DNA from: Cheiracanthium punctorium
Taxonomy: Eukaryota > Arthropoda > Arachnida > Araneae > Cheiracanthiidae
Direction: 5' to 3'
DNA: 64,000 nucleotides
Assembly (NCBI GenBank): GCA_038373885.1
Contig: JAWZYV010000102.1
Coordinates: 186,001 to 250,000, forward strand
Part shown: one piece after another, positions 55,126 through 64,000 of the stretch
Layout: each line of letters opens with the position of its first letter
How positions within the stretch are numbered: the stretch's first letter is position 1
Position numbers and translations under genes: made by a program
The notes under the pieces: generated by a model
Told to the model about the DNA's origin: nothing
The model's database searches: none
What the model saw: only the letters and a program-made list of their open reading frames with translations

Positions 55126-57119
55126 TCAATAGTCCCCAAAGTCTCCTGATCTCTCACCAATCGAGCATGTCTGGGGCTTGATTGTCGTTTATTTATGTCG
55201 TTTTAAAATACAAACGACTGCTCCTATCGGCATGGTGTTCGTGGCTTTAAAATTTTACAGAAAAAAGCAAAAGAAAAGATTACAATTTATGGAAAATAAT
55301 TACGTGTAAATTTTTAGTGACGTTGATGTAGTTTAAAGAAAATGAAATTAGTATATCTTATCGTAAATTTCGACAACATGCTTTCCATCACCAGTGGTGA
55401 ATTGTGCATACATTGATCTTTATTGGCGTTCACAAAATAAATCTCAAAGTTTTGCTGAAAGAGAAGCGATTAAAAAATACTTTAGCAATATTGCATTTGC
55501 TTTAACCTGTTAGCTCTCATCGTTGAAAAGGCACAACTACCATATTCTTTCAGGAAGATTCAGTATACACTTCTTTTGAGGTGTAAATTTCGAGCTTTTC
55601 GTTCGATGGAAGACTGAATATAGTCACTTCTTTAGAAGTTGATGACACTTAGCTTGTTCTGTATTTAAGATTTACAATTTTTTGTTCTTTATGCTCTAGC
55701 TGAAGTGCTCATTCCTTGTATGGGAGGTAGTAAGAATTTTTTTTAACTCTAACAATTGACGTTTATTAGAACGGATTAGAATTGTCAAAACTGCCGCATT
55801 GTTTTAATCCAAAAGTTAACATTTGTGTCGAAGCAGAAAACTTGAACATAACTTTGCTTTATAGAACTTAGTTTGCTTCTTGAACTGCTTACAGCTTCAC
55901 GTTAACGGACAAAACCATTTTTTCAAAGACAAGATTCTGGAGGGAGAAAAAAGCTTCCAAGAAAAAGGGGGAAAAATGAAATTTTAAGCACTTATTTCCT
56001 GCAGACGATATTTTAAACTGCTGCATAAATAATTATCCTGGAGTCTTTCCCCCCCCCCCCGCAACTTAAAGATTACAGCGCATTTAAGATGAGAATTTTT
56101 TGAATTATTTCACCAGTGGCATAAATTTTACATCACAACTTGCTGCCATAATTTGATCTGTAATGCATTTTCAAATCTGTGGCATCAAAATGACGTCATC
56201 TCCCTTATAATATCTAAATTTCTTTAAAATTGCTAAAGGTCGGAGAAAGGCTAGATTCTGATTAAAAATCTGTACTCTAGCCGTTGCCAATATTTTTTAA
56301 ACATATTTATTCACATTTTCAAGCCTATCTGTCCAACAGTGTAAATTTGTAAACCAAGCAAGCTAACAAGCGAACAAACACAAAAAGAGATTTTCATCGT
56401 TATTTATAAAATGTAGAAAAACTGTGAACGTAAATAACATTAAGGATTTTAGATTTTTTAAAGTGGAATTGTGGTATGGAAAAATGGTAAATAAATTATT
56501 CTATTGCACTATTTTTAATAGTAAAAAAGATTACATCAAATCTAATAACAGGCACATTTAAAACACTAAGTACTGTTATATAACAGACTTGAACACATGT
56601 AAATGAAACAAAAAAGCATAAAAAAGCACATATAAAATATTTGATTTAAAAATTAAAAGTACAGGTTTTAAAAATTAACGCTTTATATCAAAACTATTAA
56701 TTAAATAGGCACATATTTAACTGTTCAAAAGGATATTTTATTAGTTGAATATTAAATTGATATGCACTAAGATAATTCCTTTAAAAAATTGTTGAAAAGA
56801 TCTACTCCCCTTAATTCCATTTCCAACATCTAATAATTGTGATTGCTTTATCTGCAAGAGACCAAAGTGGAAAAAAATCTATTATTTATCAACGTGTCAG
56901 AAAACATTAGCAAAAGTGCGTGCGAAAAGAACATTAAGACCCTTTTGGTTTGCGATGCAATTTTGCACAGGGTTTTTCAGATGACAGTACGTTTTTTCCA
57001 ACCAAGGGAGGGGTGGTTACCTGTAATAAAACAACGAGAAACAACTTAATATATATATATGCAATATTTAAATATTGCATTTTATGGCGCAGAAAATAAT
57101 ATCTCTTAACTACTGCTTT
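55126..57119. other. No gene seen; AT-rich
   Basis: Includes a diverged CTAGCTGAAGTGCTC motif near 55697 and a C10 run near 56050. Short frames only. Confidence 0.4.
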
Positions 57120-57545
57120 TTTCTTTTCGTTATTTCTTTTTAACGCTTTCCAACCAGGATTGAAAGTATTTATGATTTCGGTTTGTCTGTTTGTCAGTCC
57201 GTGCTGTAGTTCTAACTGCCGTAAATGTGCATCGATTACTATGAAATTTATGTTATTCCTATATACTGTACCATGCAATGCACCCTATTGAAAAGGTGCA
57301 TGTAGCATTTATAGTTCATCCAGAGCAGCACCGAAAAGAATTCCAATACATTGCGCTCTATGGGCAGTCATTTTCTAATGCGTATTTTAGAGATACTCGG
57401 CTATTTTAAACAAAACAAGATACAACACGTTATTGAGGATTACAAAATAAAGCTCTCCGTCGAAAATAGTGTCTGTATCATTTATTGTTCTACCACAGGA
57501 ACATTCAAAAGAATTCCAATACATTACGATACAGCAATTTAGCGG
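57120..57545 (-). repeat. Dispersed repeat R1, inverted copy
   Basis: Reading the minus strand gives ATAAATGCTACATGCACC, GCACGGACTGACAAACAGAC and AACCGAAATCATAAATAC, the R1 order. The 114-codon minus frame at 57278-56934 overlaps it and is a shadow. Confidence 0.7.
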
Positions 57546-58398
57546 CATTAATCCATTTCAAGCCTAATATGAATAAGTATATAAAGGATTATATCTGCTT
57601 ATTTTTCATTTAAAGGATGTAAACAACATTGTTTTACAGGATCTCGCGAAATTACATTACTGGCGATATACAGCTGTTTTGAGATTTTCCGTCAAATTTT
57701 GAGGGCAATTCATCGCCAAATTTAGCGCAAGAAATACTGAAAGTGTTTTACAATCCATGCTTTTGGCGATGTTATAGGCTTGTGTTCAACACCGCTGGAG
57801 ATTTTTATAACTTCATTGTTGAATAATAGGAGCTACTCGAGTCAGTTGCTTAATGCTTACGTAAATATGAAAAATTAAAATCCTTTCCTCTGTTTCCTGT
57901 ATTGAAAAATTTCCGGTTGTAGAACTTCCCCTTTGATTTACTAGTGATGTGTTGGATTCTGAATCTGCTTCTCGTATTTATTTCAGAATGATGCTTTCAT
58001 TTATTGTTTCTACTAACGTCAACTATTGGGTGTACCGAGAAGTTATGTCCTTATCTTACATGGAATTCAAACAAATGAATATTCAGCAAATATTGAATTA
58101 CAATCAAGCTGTGCCTATGCATAGGACTCGTTTTGCTTAAATTTCAAATTGAGATTTTTATAGAATATTTTTTTAACAAGAAAAAGGGCCGCCCTCCCCC
58201 TTTTTTTCATGTCTACCTTCCTTGGAGAATTATATTCATCATGTTCTGAAATCGATTTTTAGGTATCGTGAGTGTTGTACTTTACAGCGAGAATTTTATG
58301 GATATCTGTTTTTCTTTGAGATCACGCAGGATATTTAAAAGTGATGTTTTGGCTGTCTATCCCCCATAAGCCACGAACTTTGGGAAATGCTCTCCATT
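57546..58398. other. No gene seen
   Basis: Contains ATCGCCAAATTTAGCGC near 57711. A 63-codon frame (57949-58140) is unremarkable. Confidence 0.4.
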
Positions 58399-58406
58399 TT
58401 AGCACC

Positions 58407-59162
58407 CAGGGCCCGATTAACCTCTGAAGTGAGGGGAAGCTCAGTCTCATTTCGGGCCCCCATCCCCTTTTTGCTTGGGAAAAGTAAAGTTTTAATGGTT
58501 TTCTTTCATAAAAATATTATATTCGTGGAAAAGAAATTTCATTGATTTAATTAGCTCTAATGATTTCCTTTGATAAAAGCATTTTATTCATTAATTTGAA
58601 ATTTTCCTTTGATAAAAATATTTTATTCATTAATCTTCATAATAGTTTAGTTCATTATAACGAGATTTTACAGTATTTTTGAAATTATTTTAAACATTAA
58701 CAAATAACTAAAAACATTACCTTACTGAAAAATTAAACTTTATTAATATAGGCCAATTTTTCATTAGACGTGGCTTTTTTCAGGAATTCTTTTTTTTTTA
58801 TGACATCATAAAAATCACAGTTGAGAATTAATCTTGACATTTAGATGTTGAACATTACATATTAAAAGTCTACCCCTTTCTGCCGGCCAAATATTCCCCA
58901 TAATAGAAAAAAACTCTCAACTGCAGCAGATGTCCCAGGCAAAGACATCACAAACAACCACTTTAGAAATGTCGCGACATGAAGTATCAAGACTTCTGAA
59001 AAGTCACCCTTCTCTTCATTAAAAATGTTTACAATAACTTAAAAGATCATTTAAAAACAAAATTTTCTATTTTTATCGCAGTTTTTCAGTCATTTTCGGG
59101 ACCCCGTTCAAGTTCTGAGGGGAAGCTCAAGCTTCCCGAGCCTTTTCAGTAATCAGGCCCTG
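58407..59162. mobile_element. hAT element, CAGGGCCTGATTA family, 756 bp
   Basis: CAGGGCCCGATTAACC and inverted CAGGGCCTGATTACTG lie between perfect TTAGCACC duplications (58399-58406, 59163-59170). GAGGGGAAGCTCA recurs near both ends. Longer than the 10.76-kb relative but still without a transposase frame. Confidence 0.95.
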
Positions 59163-59170
59163 TTAGCACC

Positions 59171-59590
59171 TACACTAAAAAACTTTGTTCCAAATTTCGT
59201 ATTAAAATCTTCAGTAGTTTTGGCTAAGCAAAATATTGACATAAAAAATGACATAACTTTTCGGTACACCGAACATTTTTTACAACGCTAGTATATATAA
59301 GATATGAACCTTCTTATAAACAGAAATGAAAATGTTTCATTGTTTGCGTCGATAAACAAATTCACACCGCTGGAGAGATCGGCATTAAACTTTTAATGAA
59401 AACGTAAAAAAAATTACAGAAAAAATATTGTAAACTTTAACGATTTATAAATCCACCCTTTTCTCGATTTTTAGCAATTTTTTGAAGTCTGTATTAAGTC
59501 GGTTACCTGCGAAACGAAATCTTTCAAATGCGAAAAGTTTTCGCACATTTTTAGAAGAAAATGCAATTCCGATTTCGATATATAATAAAA
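59171..59590. other. No gene seen
   Basis: AT-rich. Confidence 0.4.
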
Positions 59591-59594
59591 ATTA

Positions 59595-59712
59595 AATATG
59601 AAATTATTTATTTTAAGTGGACGAAGATTAAATGTATAGAGTGTAGACATATTTTTATCGACTGTTTTTTCTAGCTCCCGTTGTAAGTGCCTCCACAACG
59701 GGGCTTCTAGTA
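59595..59712 (-). repeat. Dispersed repeat R2, inverted copy
   Basis: AAATTATTTATTTTAAGTGG on the left and CTCCCGTTGTAAGTGCCTCC + ACAACGGGG on the right: the inverse of 22.0 and 29.0 kb. Confidence 0.65.
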
Positions 59713-59869
59713 AATTCATATAAAAGCAATTAAGAAAAAATTGTGTTCTAAATGCTACTTTTGTACTTAAAAAGGGGGTAGTAAAAGATAATTCAATGAA
59801 AAACGCAATTTTTAATCATTATTTGGTGAATTGCTTAGCAAATTGAAAGGCCTGCAAACATAATTTTAC

Positions 59870-60100
59870 GTCTCAGCCGCTCCGGTTAACTTGTCCAATC
59901 GCACAGTTTTTAGAGATACATCAACTGTATTTCGTGCCCCATTAATATAGTGACAGAATTTCCCCCCTAATAGACCATAATGGGATAACGGTATTGGAAT
60001 AATGTTTGAATAAATATCCAATTTCCTATTGCCATGGCAACACTGGACTTTCCTAAATGCTAACTCGTATGAAGCTGGCCTGCTTGCACGCGAGGTGAGG
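59870..60100 (+). promoter_or_regulatory. Weak promoter-like block with an X-box-like palindrome
   Basis: GTCCAATCGC (59894) is a CCAAT-type motif and TTGCCATGGCAAC (about 60029) fits the RFX X-box pattern. A donor-like GCGAGGTGAGG follows near 60091. Both strands have frames of 60-107 codons here, without recognisable content. Confidence 0.2.
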
Positions 60101-60956
60101 AGACTGACCTCCTTTTTCGAATATTTTCTCGATCTCACAGAGAAGAATGTTTTACTTTTGAATGTCACAAGGCTTTTGAGAAGATTCATATTTTCTTTAG
60201 AATTCTTTTTGGCCTAATTTGAAGGCTTAGTGCCTTATGCCTCGCAAATGTTAATGTTGGTTCAAATTTCTGTTAACCTACCCAATAATGCTTTGTTTAA
60301 CAAGGAATTTAAGTTGTTTAAATTGGCATTTACTGATATAATATGTTCTTTAATAAAAATGATATGTGTTACATTACGAAAGTCGATCCCGAAAAAATTT
60401 TTAAAGGTCCAATTTAGTGAAAAAAGTTTATTTTTGTGAATATTTGTGTAAAATTCGCTTTTTTTGTTAAAATAATTTACAAATAATTCACAAATTTGAA
60501 ATGTAAGGTAAAATGCCAATAAAGGAATGCCATTTTGTTCGATTGTATTTCGTGAAGGGTTTATTTTAATCGATTGTATTTTTGTGAAGGGGCCGTTTTA
60601 ATGAATTGCAGTTTTGTGAAGGGACTGAAAAACGGACTCGAAATTTTCCTCCATCCTTCCCTGCATTCACAAAAGCGTTCTGATACACCTTCGCAAATAA
60701 ATAAATAAAATATTCGAGTGCAAATCAATTTTCCTATACAGATTACTACATAAATAAGTTTTTCTTTATAAAATGTGGATCAATTAGTATACAATAACAG
60801 CTTCTCACATTTCTTTTGAGCTGTATGTTTCTTGAAAAAATATTGAATTGCGTTAATAGAGGAAATATTTTGCTCCAGTTCGAATACATTTGAGTGGATG
60901 TATATTATGGTCTATGAACAGAAATGATATTTTCAGTGCTTAGTATTTGTGAGAAT
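60101..60956. other. No gene seen
   Basis: AT-rich; a short repeat TTTTGTGAAGGG occurs near 60550, 60583 and 60611. Confidence 0.4.
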
Positions 60957-60969
60957 CATGGCATGTATG

Positions 60970-61203
60970 GCCGTACCATGACAGAGTGGATAAGACGCTA
61001 AACATGGTAGATGGCTGAAGTTTGAAGGTCCCGCGTTCGAGCCTATTGCGCGGTTGCTGATCTAACGATCTGGAGTTTTTGCAGGTTCTCTCCAGATGTA
61101 ACGTGAATGCGCGTTAGACCCCATAAAAAGTCTTCTACACAAGGCACCGCATCCCTCCATAGGGAGATGATCCTCGTGTAAGCTTGCTATAACACAAAAC
61201 AGT
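60970..61203 (+). mobile_element. tRNA-derived SINE with 13-bp target duplication
   Basis: CATGGCATGTATG (60957-60969) and CATGATATGTATG (61204-61216) differ at one site. The head ATGACAGAGTGGATAAGACG and box B CCCGCGTTCGAGCCT form an RNA polymerase III promoter of tRNA-Leu/Ser type. The body ends GCTTGCTATAACACAAAAC. Confidence 0.88.
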
Positions 61204-61436
61204 CATGATATGTATGAGAATTTTTTGGAGGGGGGGGGGGAGCTCTCTGTGGACAGTTATTATATAAAAGACTTCAGAAACTCTTTTCGTTTGAATTTGC
61301 TTTAATTGTGCAGTAAAAACATTTTTGTTATGTAGTAAGAATTTCATGCATCGCTGCATTTGATATCTTTATTCATTCTTACTTTCATTTCATTATTGTC
61401 CTTTTCAATTCTTACATGAAACTGTTCTTGTGTTCG

Positions 61437-61538
61437 GAAGAGAGAGAGAGAGGGGGGGGGGGTAATCCTATAAAATGCAAGTCTACCAGAGTACTCAATT
61501 CACTTGTTTTAAAGTGGACTTGTTGGGAACTTTTATAG
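61437..61538 (+). promoter_or_regulatory. Candidate promoter and 42-nt first exon
   Basis: (GA)n at about 61438-61451, TATAAAAT at 61469-61476, TCAATT initiator with A at 61497 (28 bp after the TATA start), then a splice donor ATAG/GTAAGTA at 61538/61539. All elements lie on the same strand in the right order. No downstream coding exon was found inside the window. Confidence 0.35.
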
Positions 61539-62246
61539 GTAAGTACCGCAATTCTTGTTTCCCAACTTGCTTGTCTTGACTAGTATCACTATCCAGCACT
61601 TTTAGAGAGAACTTTATTTGCTCCTCTTCCAGTTAATTATACGATTATTTTTAAAAACTTATTTGTTTTGCTGTTTGGCAGAAATAAACTTGAAGCAAGA
61701 TGACGCAAGGAAATATTTTATATTTACTTACTTATAGGGATAGGAGTAAAACGAAATAAATTATTCATTTTATACTTTCGTATTACATATTCCTTAGGGA
61801 AAAAATGTATATTATATTCTACGGGCATTGAAAACCTCCAGTATATAAATTTTACCTTAAACGTGTTTATCCATCTTTAATGCTCCCAGCATAGAAAATG
61901 GTTGAAGTGCGTCTAAAAATACGAATTTCATAGAATGGGCCTTTCACGAGGCAGCCATATAAGTTCGCGAAATCTGTAAAATGCAAGAGACGGGAAGTTT
62001 AGAATTGAATTCAAACATCCCCTTAGGGTTAATTAATTAATTTATTGTGCATCAGTGCACATGCAAGTGTGAGCCAGGGCTATTTCGAGAGACGGAGGTT
62101 CCCGGGAGTTATATTAAATTTCGTGTGCATTCATTAAGATGTCAGGACTTCTATAGCTTCAGTATAATTCCAGCCTCTTTTCTGAGAAGGAGAGAAAAAC
62201 GAAAATATTAAACGCGTGTGTTACTAAAAAATATCAGGTTTTAGAC

Positions 62247-62380
62247 CACGTGTATATAGTCCTGCGTCGATTCGAGATTGCTATAGGCCGTGGAGGACCG
62301 TGGTAAAGTTTGCATGTATTTGTTGCTATCGTATACAATGTACTACTGAACTTAAGGAATTCAGCCCCGTCTGCCAAACG
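62247..62380 (+). promoter_or_regulatory. Second candidate promoter and first exon
   Basis: CACGTG E-box (62247-62252) directly before TATATAG (62253-62259), an exon-like stretch to 62380 and a consensus donor ACG/GTGAGTACC at 62381. Same strand as the 61.5-kb candidate, so alternative first exons of one gene continuing past the right edge are possible. Confidence 0.35.
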
Positions 62381-63204
62381 GTGAGTACCTGACTTTAATA
62401 ATAATAGATGCTTTTTCCCTTAAAATCATGAAAGATAGACCTATCCCTTTAAAGTTCAAATTTCTTTGCTAAAGGAGAAAAGAACGATTCATCAAAAATC
62501 AGTTTCTAATGCAATTTTAATCTCGTGGCAACAGAATTACATCGAATTGAATTTGCGATTCGAAAGCGATGTGCTGCGTGTAAACCCAATGGAAAACGAA
62601 CAGCTATTTTTAGTTTCAACCATTGTTATCTAGGAATGGGAAGAAATAAAAATAAAAATCGTAGAAAATCCTGCCCAAAATCTGTTGTAGGAACGTGCCG
62701 GCTACTTCATTTTTTTTTTAAGTCCAAAATAAAGTTTGCGAATTCGATTAGCAAATACATATGCTCTCGATGACAGTGACTACATTTCTACAACGTTCTA
62801 CCATCAGTCCATTTTTTGTCTTCCAATAATGATGATCGGATTTTTTTTTTTCTTGGAGAAAAAAAGGTAGTTGATAGTGGAAAGATTGACCTATTAGAGA
62901 ACAAACATTTTCGTCTCTCTCTCTCTCTTCCAAGATGGCTGCAGTGATAAAATCTGACTTTAATATTAAGAATTAGATACTTTTTCCTTAAAAAATATGA
63001 AAGATACACACGTTCCTTATGTATTCACCTTTCTTTTCTAAAGGGGGTGGGGGAGAGCATTTTCTATTTTGAAAAGGGGCATATTCTATTGCGAAAAGGG
63101 CACTTTCTATTGCGGAAAAAGAACGCTTTTTATTGTGAAGAAGGGCATTTTCTATTGAGAAAAAGGGCAATTTTCCCGACATCCCACTGTATTTTTTCTC
63201 TTAA
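62381..63204. other. No coding exon seen
   Basis: Plus-strand acceptors exist but no coding exon stands out. An 82-codon frame at 62525-62773 is rejected below. TTCTATTG-GAAAAAGGGCA repeats four times at 63059-63170. Confidence 0.35.
63059..63172 (+). repeat. Short degenerate tandem repeat (about 25-30 bp)
   Basis: The phrase TTTTCTATT-GAAAAGGGCA recurs about four times, each slightly changed. It produces overlapping open frames on both strands. Confidence 0.65.
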
Positions 63205-63212
63205 GCTAGTGT

Positions 63213-63395
63213 CAGAGTTGCCAACTACTCCGGAATATAAACAACCCACTTTTTTAAAAAGTAAGTTTTGGCTTAATTTATAGCAAAATTTCGAAGTTAA
63301 ACCTGTAAGCTCATTACAATTTTGAAAACATATTTTTTTAAAAATCTACTCTTACAAAAAGTGGTTAATTATATTCCGGAGCAGTTGGCAACTAT
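63213..63395. mobile_element. hAT-like MITE (GTTGCCAACT ends)
   Basis: CAGAGTTGCCAACTACTCC and inverted ATAGTTGCCAACTGCTCC, both continuing GGAATATAA, about 26 bp. The flanks GCTAGTGT and CCTAGTGT are an 8-bp duplication with one difference. Confidence 0.85.
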
Positions 63396-63657
63396 CCTAG
63401 TGTTTATTTGAACGGCCATTTTCTTTACTTTCTACTGAGTATTTCTACCTGCAATGTATAATATGCATAAAATTGTGGAACAAACGACTTAGTACGGAAT
63501 ATATTGTATCCAAATTTTGTGCATCCCATAGTTCTGTTCTTTCCTCTCCATTTCAGTGTGATCTCTTTCGTCCTGTCTCCCTTTAAAAACTATTTGTAAC
63601 AACATTTTTATATTAGTAAGTATACTCTTATAAACTTCGGTAAAATGCATTAATTTT

Positions 63658-63877
63658 TTTTTTCCCTTTCCAATGGCGGATACTTGCCGTTTATAGGAAT
63701 TTGCCTCTCCAAAGTCGAAATTACTGGCCTCTTTATTATGGAGGCACCTAGCAGGTGGAACAGAGTTGCCTCTTATGAAGGGACGGACGAGATTACACCC
63801 AAACCCGCGACGGAAATCGAACCCGGGCCCGTGGTGTGGTAGAACGGCTCTCTAACCACTACATAACCCGGGAGGCC
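63658..63877 (-). mobile_element. tRNA-derived SINE, clean copy
   Basis: Minus strand: GGCCTCCCGGGTTATGTAGT, box A-like TAGTGGTTAGAG, box B GGGTTCGATTTCC, body GGGTGTAATCTCGTCC and ATAATAAAGAGGCCAGTAAT, then a CCATTGG and A-rich tail. TTAATTTT at 63650-63657 and 63878-63885 is the target duplication. Same family as 18.61-19.17 kb. Confidence 0.88.
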
Positions 63878-64000
63878 TTAATTTTAGTTTTGTTAAAAAT
63901 AGAACTACGCCGTAAAAGTTAATTGACAGAAATATTTTCAGTCACTGCAAACATGACTCCATCTTTTAGACAAATTTATTCATGCTGTCTGTGACACATA

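Noticed and set aside
59866..60189. 107-codon minus frame and 62-codon plus frame overlapping it
   Set aside because: Neither shows a known motif, splice context or start context.
62525..62773. 82-codon frame with RCAACKPNGKR, resembling the cysteine-rich end of piggyBac transposases
   Set aside because: Only one short Cys pair fits and the rest of the pattern is missing; no matching TTAA/TIR nearby.
63540..63615. Exon between acceptor TCTCCATTTCAG (63556) and donor GTAAGTAT (63614)
   Set aside because: Splice signals are decent but all three frames contain stops; at most a non-coding exon, not supported enough to list.
18610..63877. Functional tRNA genes
   Set aside because: The box A/B motifs at 18.6, 41.8, 54.9, 61.0 and 63.8 kb sit in SINEs with non-tRNA bodies and target duplications; no cloverleaf closes.

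Overview
The window is AT-rich, intron-like or intergenic eukaryotic DNA with no intact host protein-coding gene that I can recognise. It is packed with old and nested transposable elements. The two Tc1 transposase remnants (29.2-29.8 kb and 31.0-32.5 kb) are of a type common in spider genomes, and tRNA-derived SINEs, hAT miniature elements, pogo/Tigger-like and TTAA-targeting elements fill the rest. An arthropod, most likely a spider or other chelicerate, fits best. This is an inference from family resemblance, not a proof.

Layout. 0-3 kb: 156-bp tandem units ending in a shared TTTATTTATATAGAT-type tail, plus pogo-like and hAT-like remnants. 3.5-5.4 kb: an AT-rich block between 30-bp inverted repeats. 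5.6-7.5 kb: a mariner-type MITE, an hAT-like element and a 640-bp dispersed repeat that recurs at 50.7 kb. 7.7-7.84 kb: the only open stretch preceded by a good splice acceptor (minus strand). 9.2-10.0 kb: an 875-bp element with TTAA at both ends. 12-13 kb: an array whose units each carry a CTCF-like core (GCGCCATCTAGTGG type). 13.6-14.4 kb: a dispersed repeat with a 242-bp internal duplication. 16.6-19.6 kb: three piggyBac-like MITEs, a 42-bp minisatellite, and a SINE split by an hAT insertion. 20-26 kb: five or six hAT or pogo MITEs. 28.3-32.5 kb: dispersed repeats and three Tc1/mariner remnants. 32.5-33.8 kb: two diverged 551-bp units, one carrying a 48-bp perfect inverted repeat. 34.4-36.2 kb: four hAT-like elements in a row. 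36.6-36.9 kb: a GC-richer block ending in a consensus splice donor. 38.0-39.4 kb: a piggyBac-like MITE beside a pogo-like element that holds an hAT MITE and a LINE RNase H fragment. 41.6-42.5 kb: a tandem repeat hit by a SINE (9-bp duplication) and an hAT (8-bp duplication). 44.5-44.85 kb: a foldback insertion with a 14-bp duplication and two opposed hammerhead-ribozyme-like cores. 45-47.4 kb: further hAT MITEs. 51.5-52.5 kb: an LTR-like block with two perfect heat-shock elements, TATA, TCAGT initiator and AATAAA. 52.5-54.1 kb: two mariner MITEs and a foldback made of transposase 3' ends. 54.9-63.9 kb: SINEs, an hAT element at 58.4-59.2 kb and, near 61.5 and 62.3 kb, two candidate TATA promoters followed by consensus donors.

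Taken together, the region reads as a graveyard in which target-site duplications let insertion order be reconstructed. The most unusual signals are the hammerhead-bearing foldback, the CTCF-like array, the heat-shock LTR-like block and the large hairpin at 32.6 kb.
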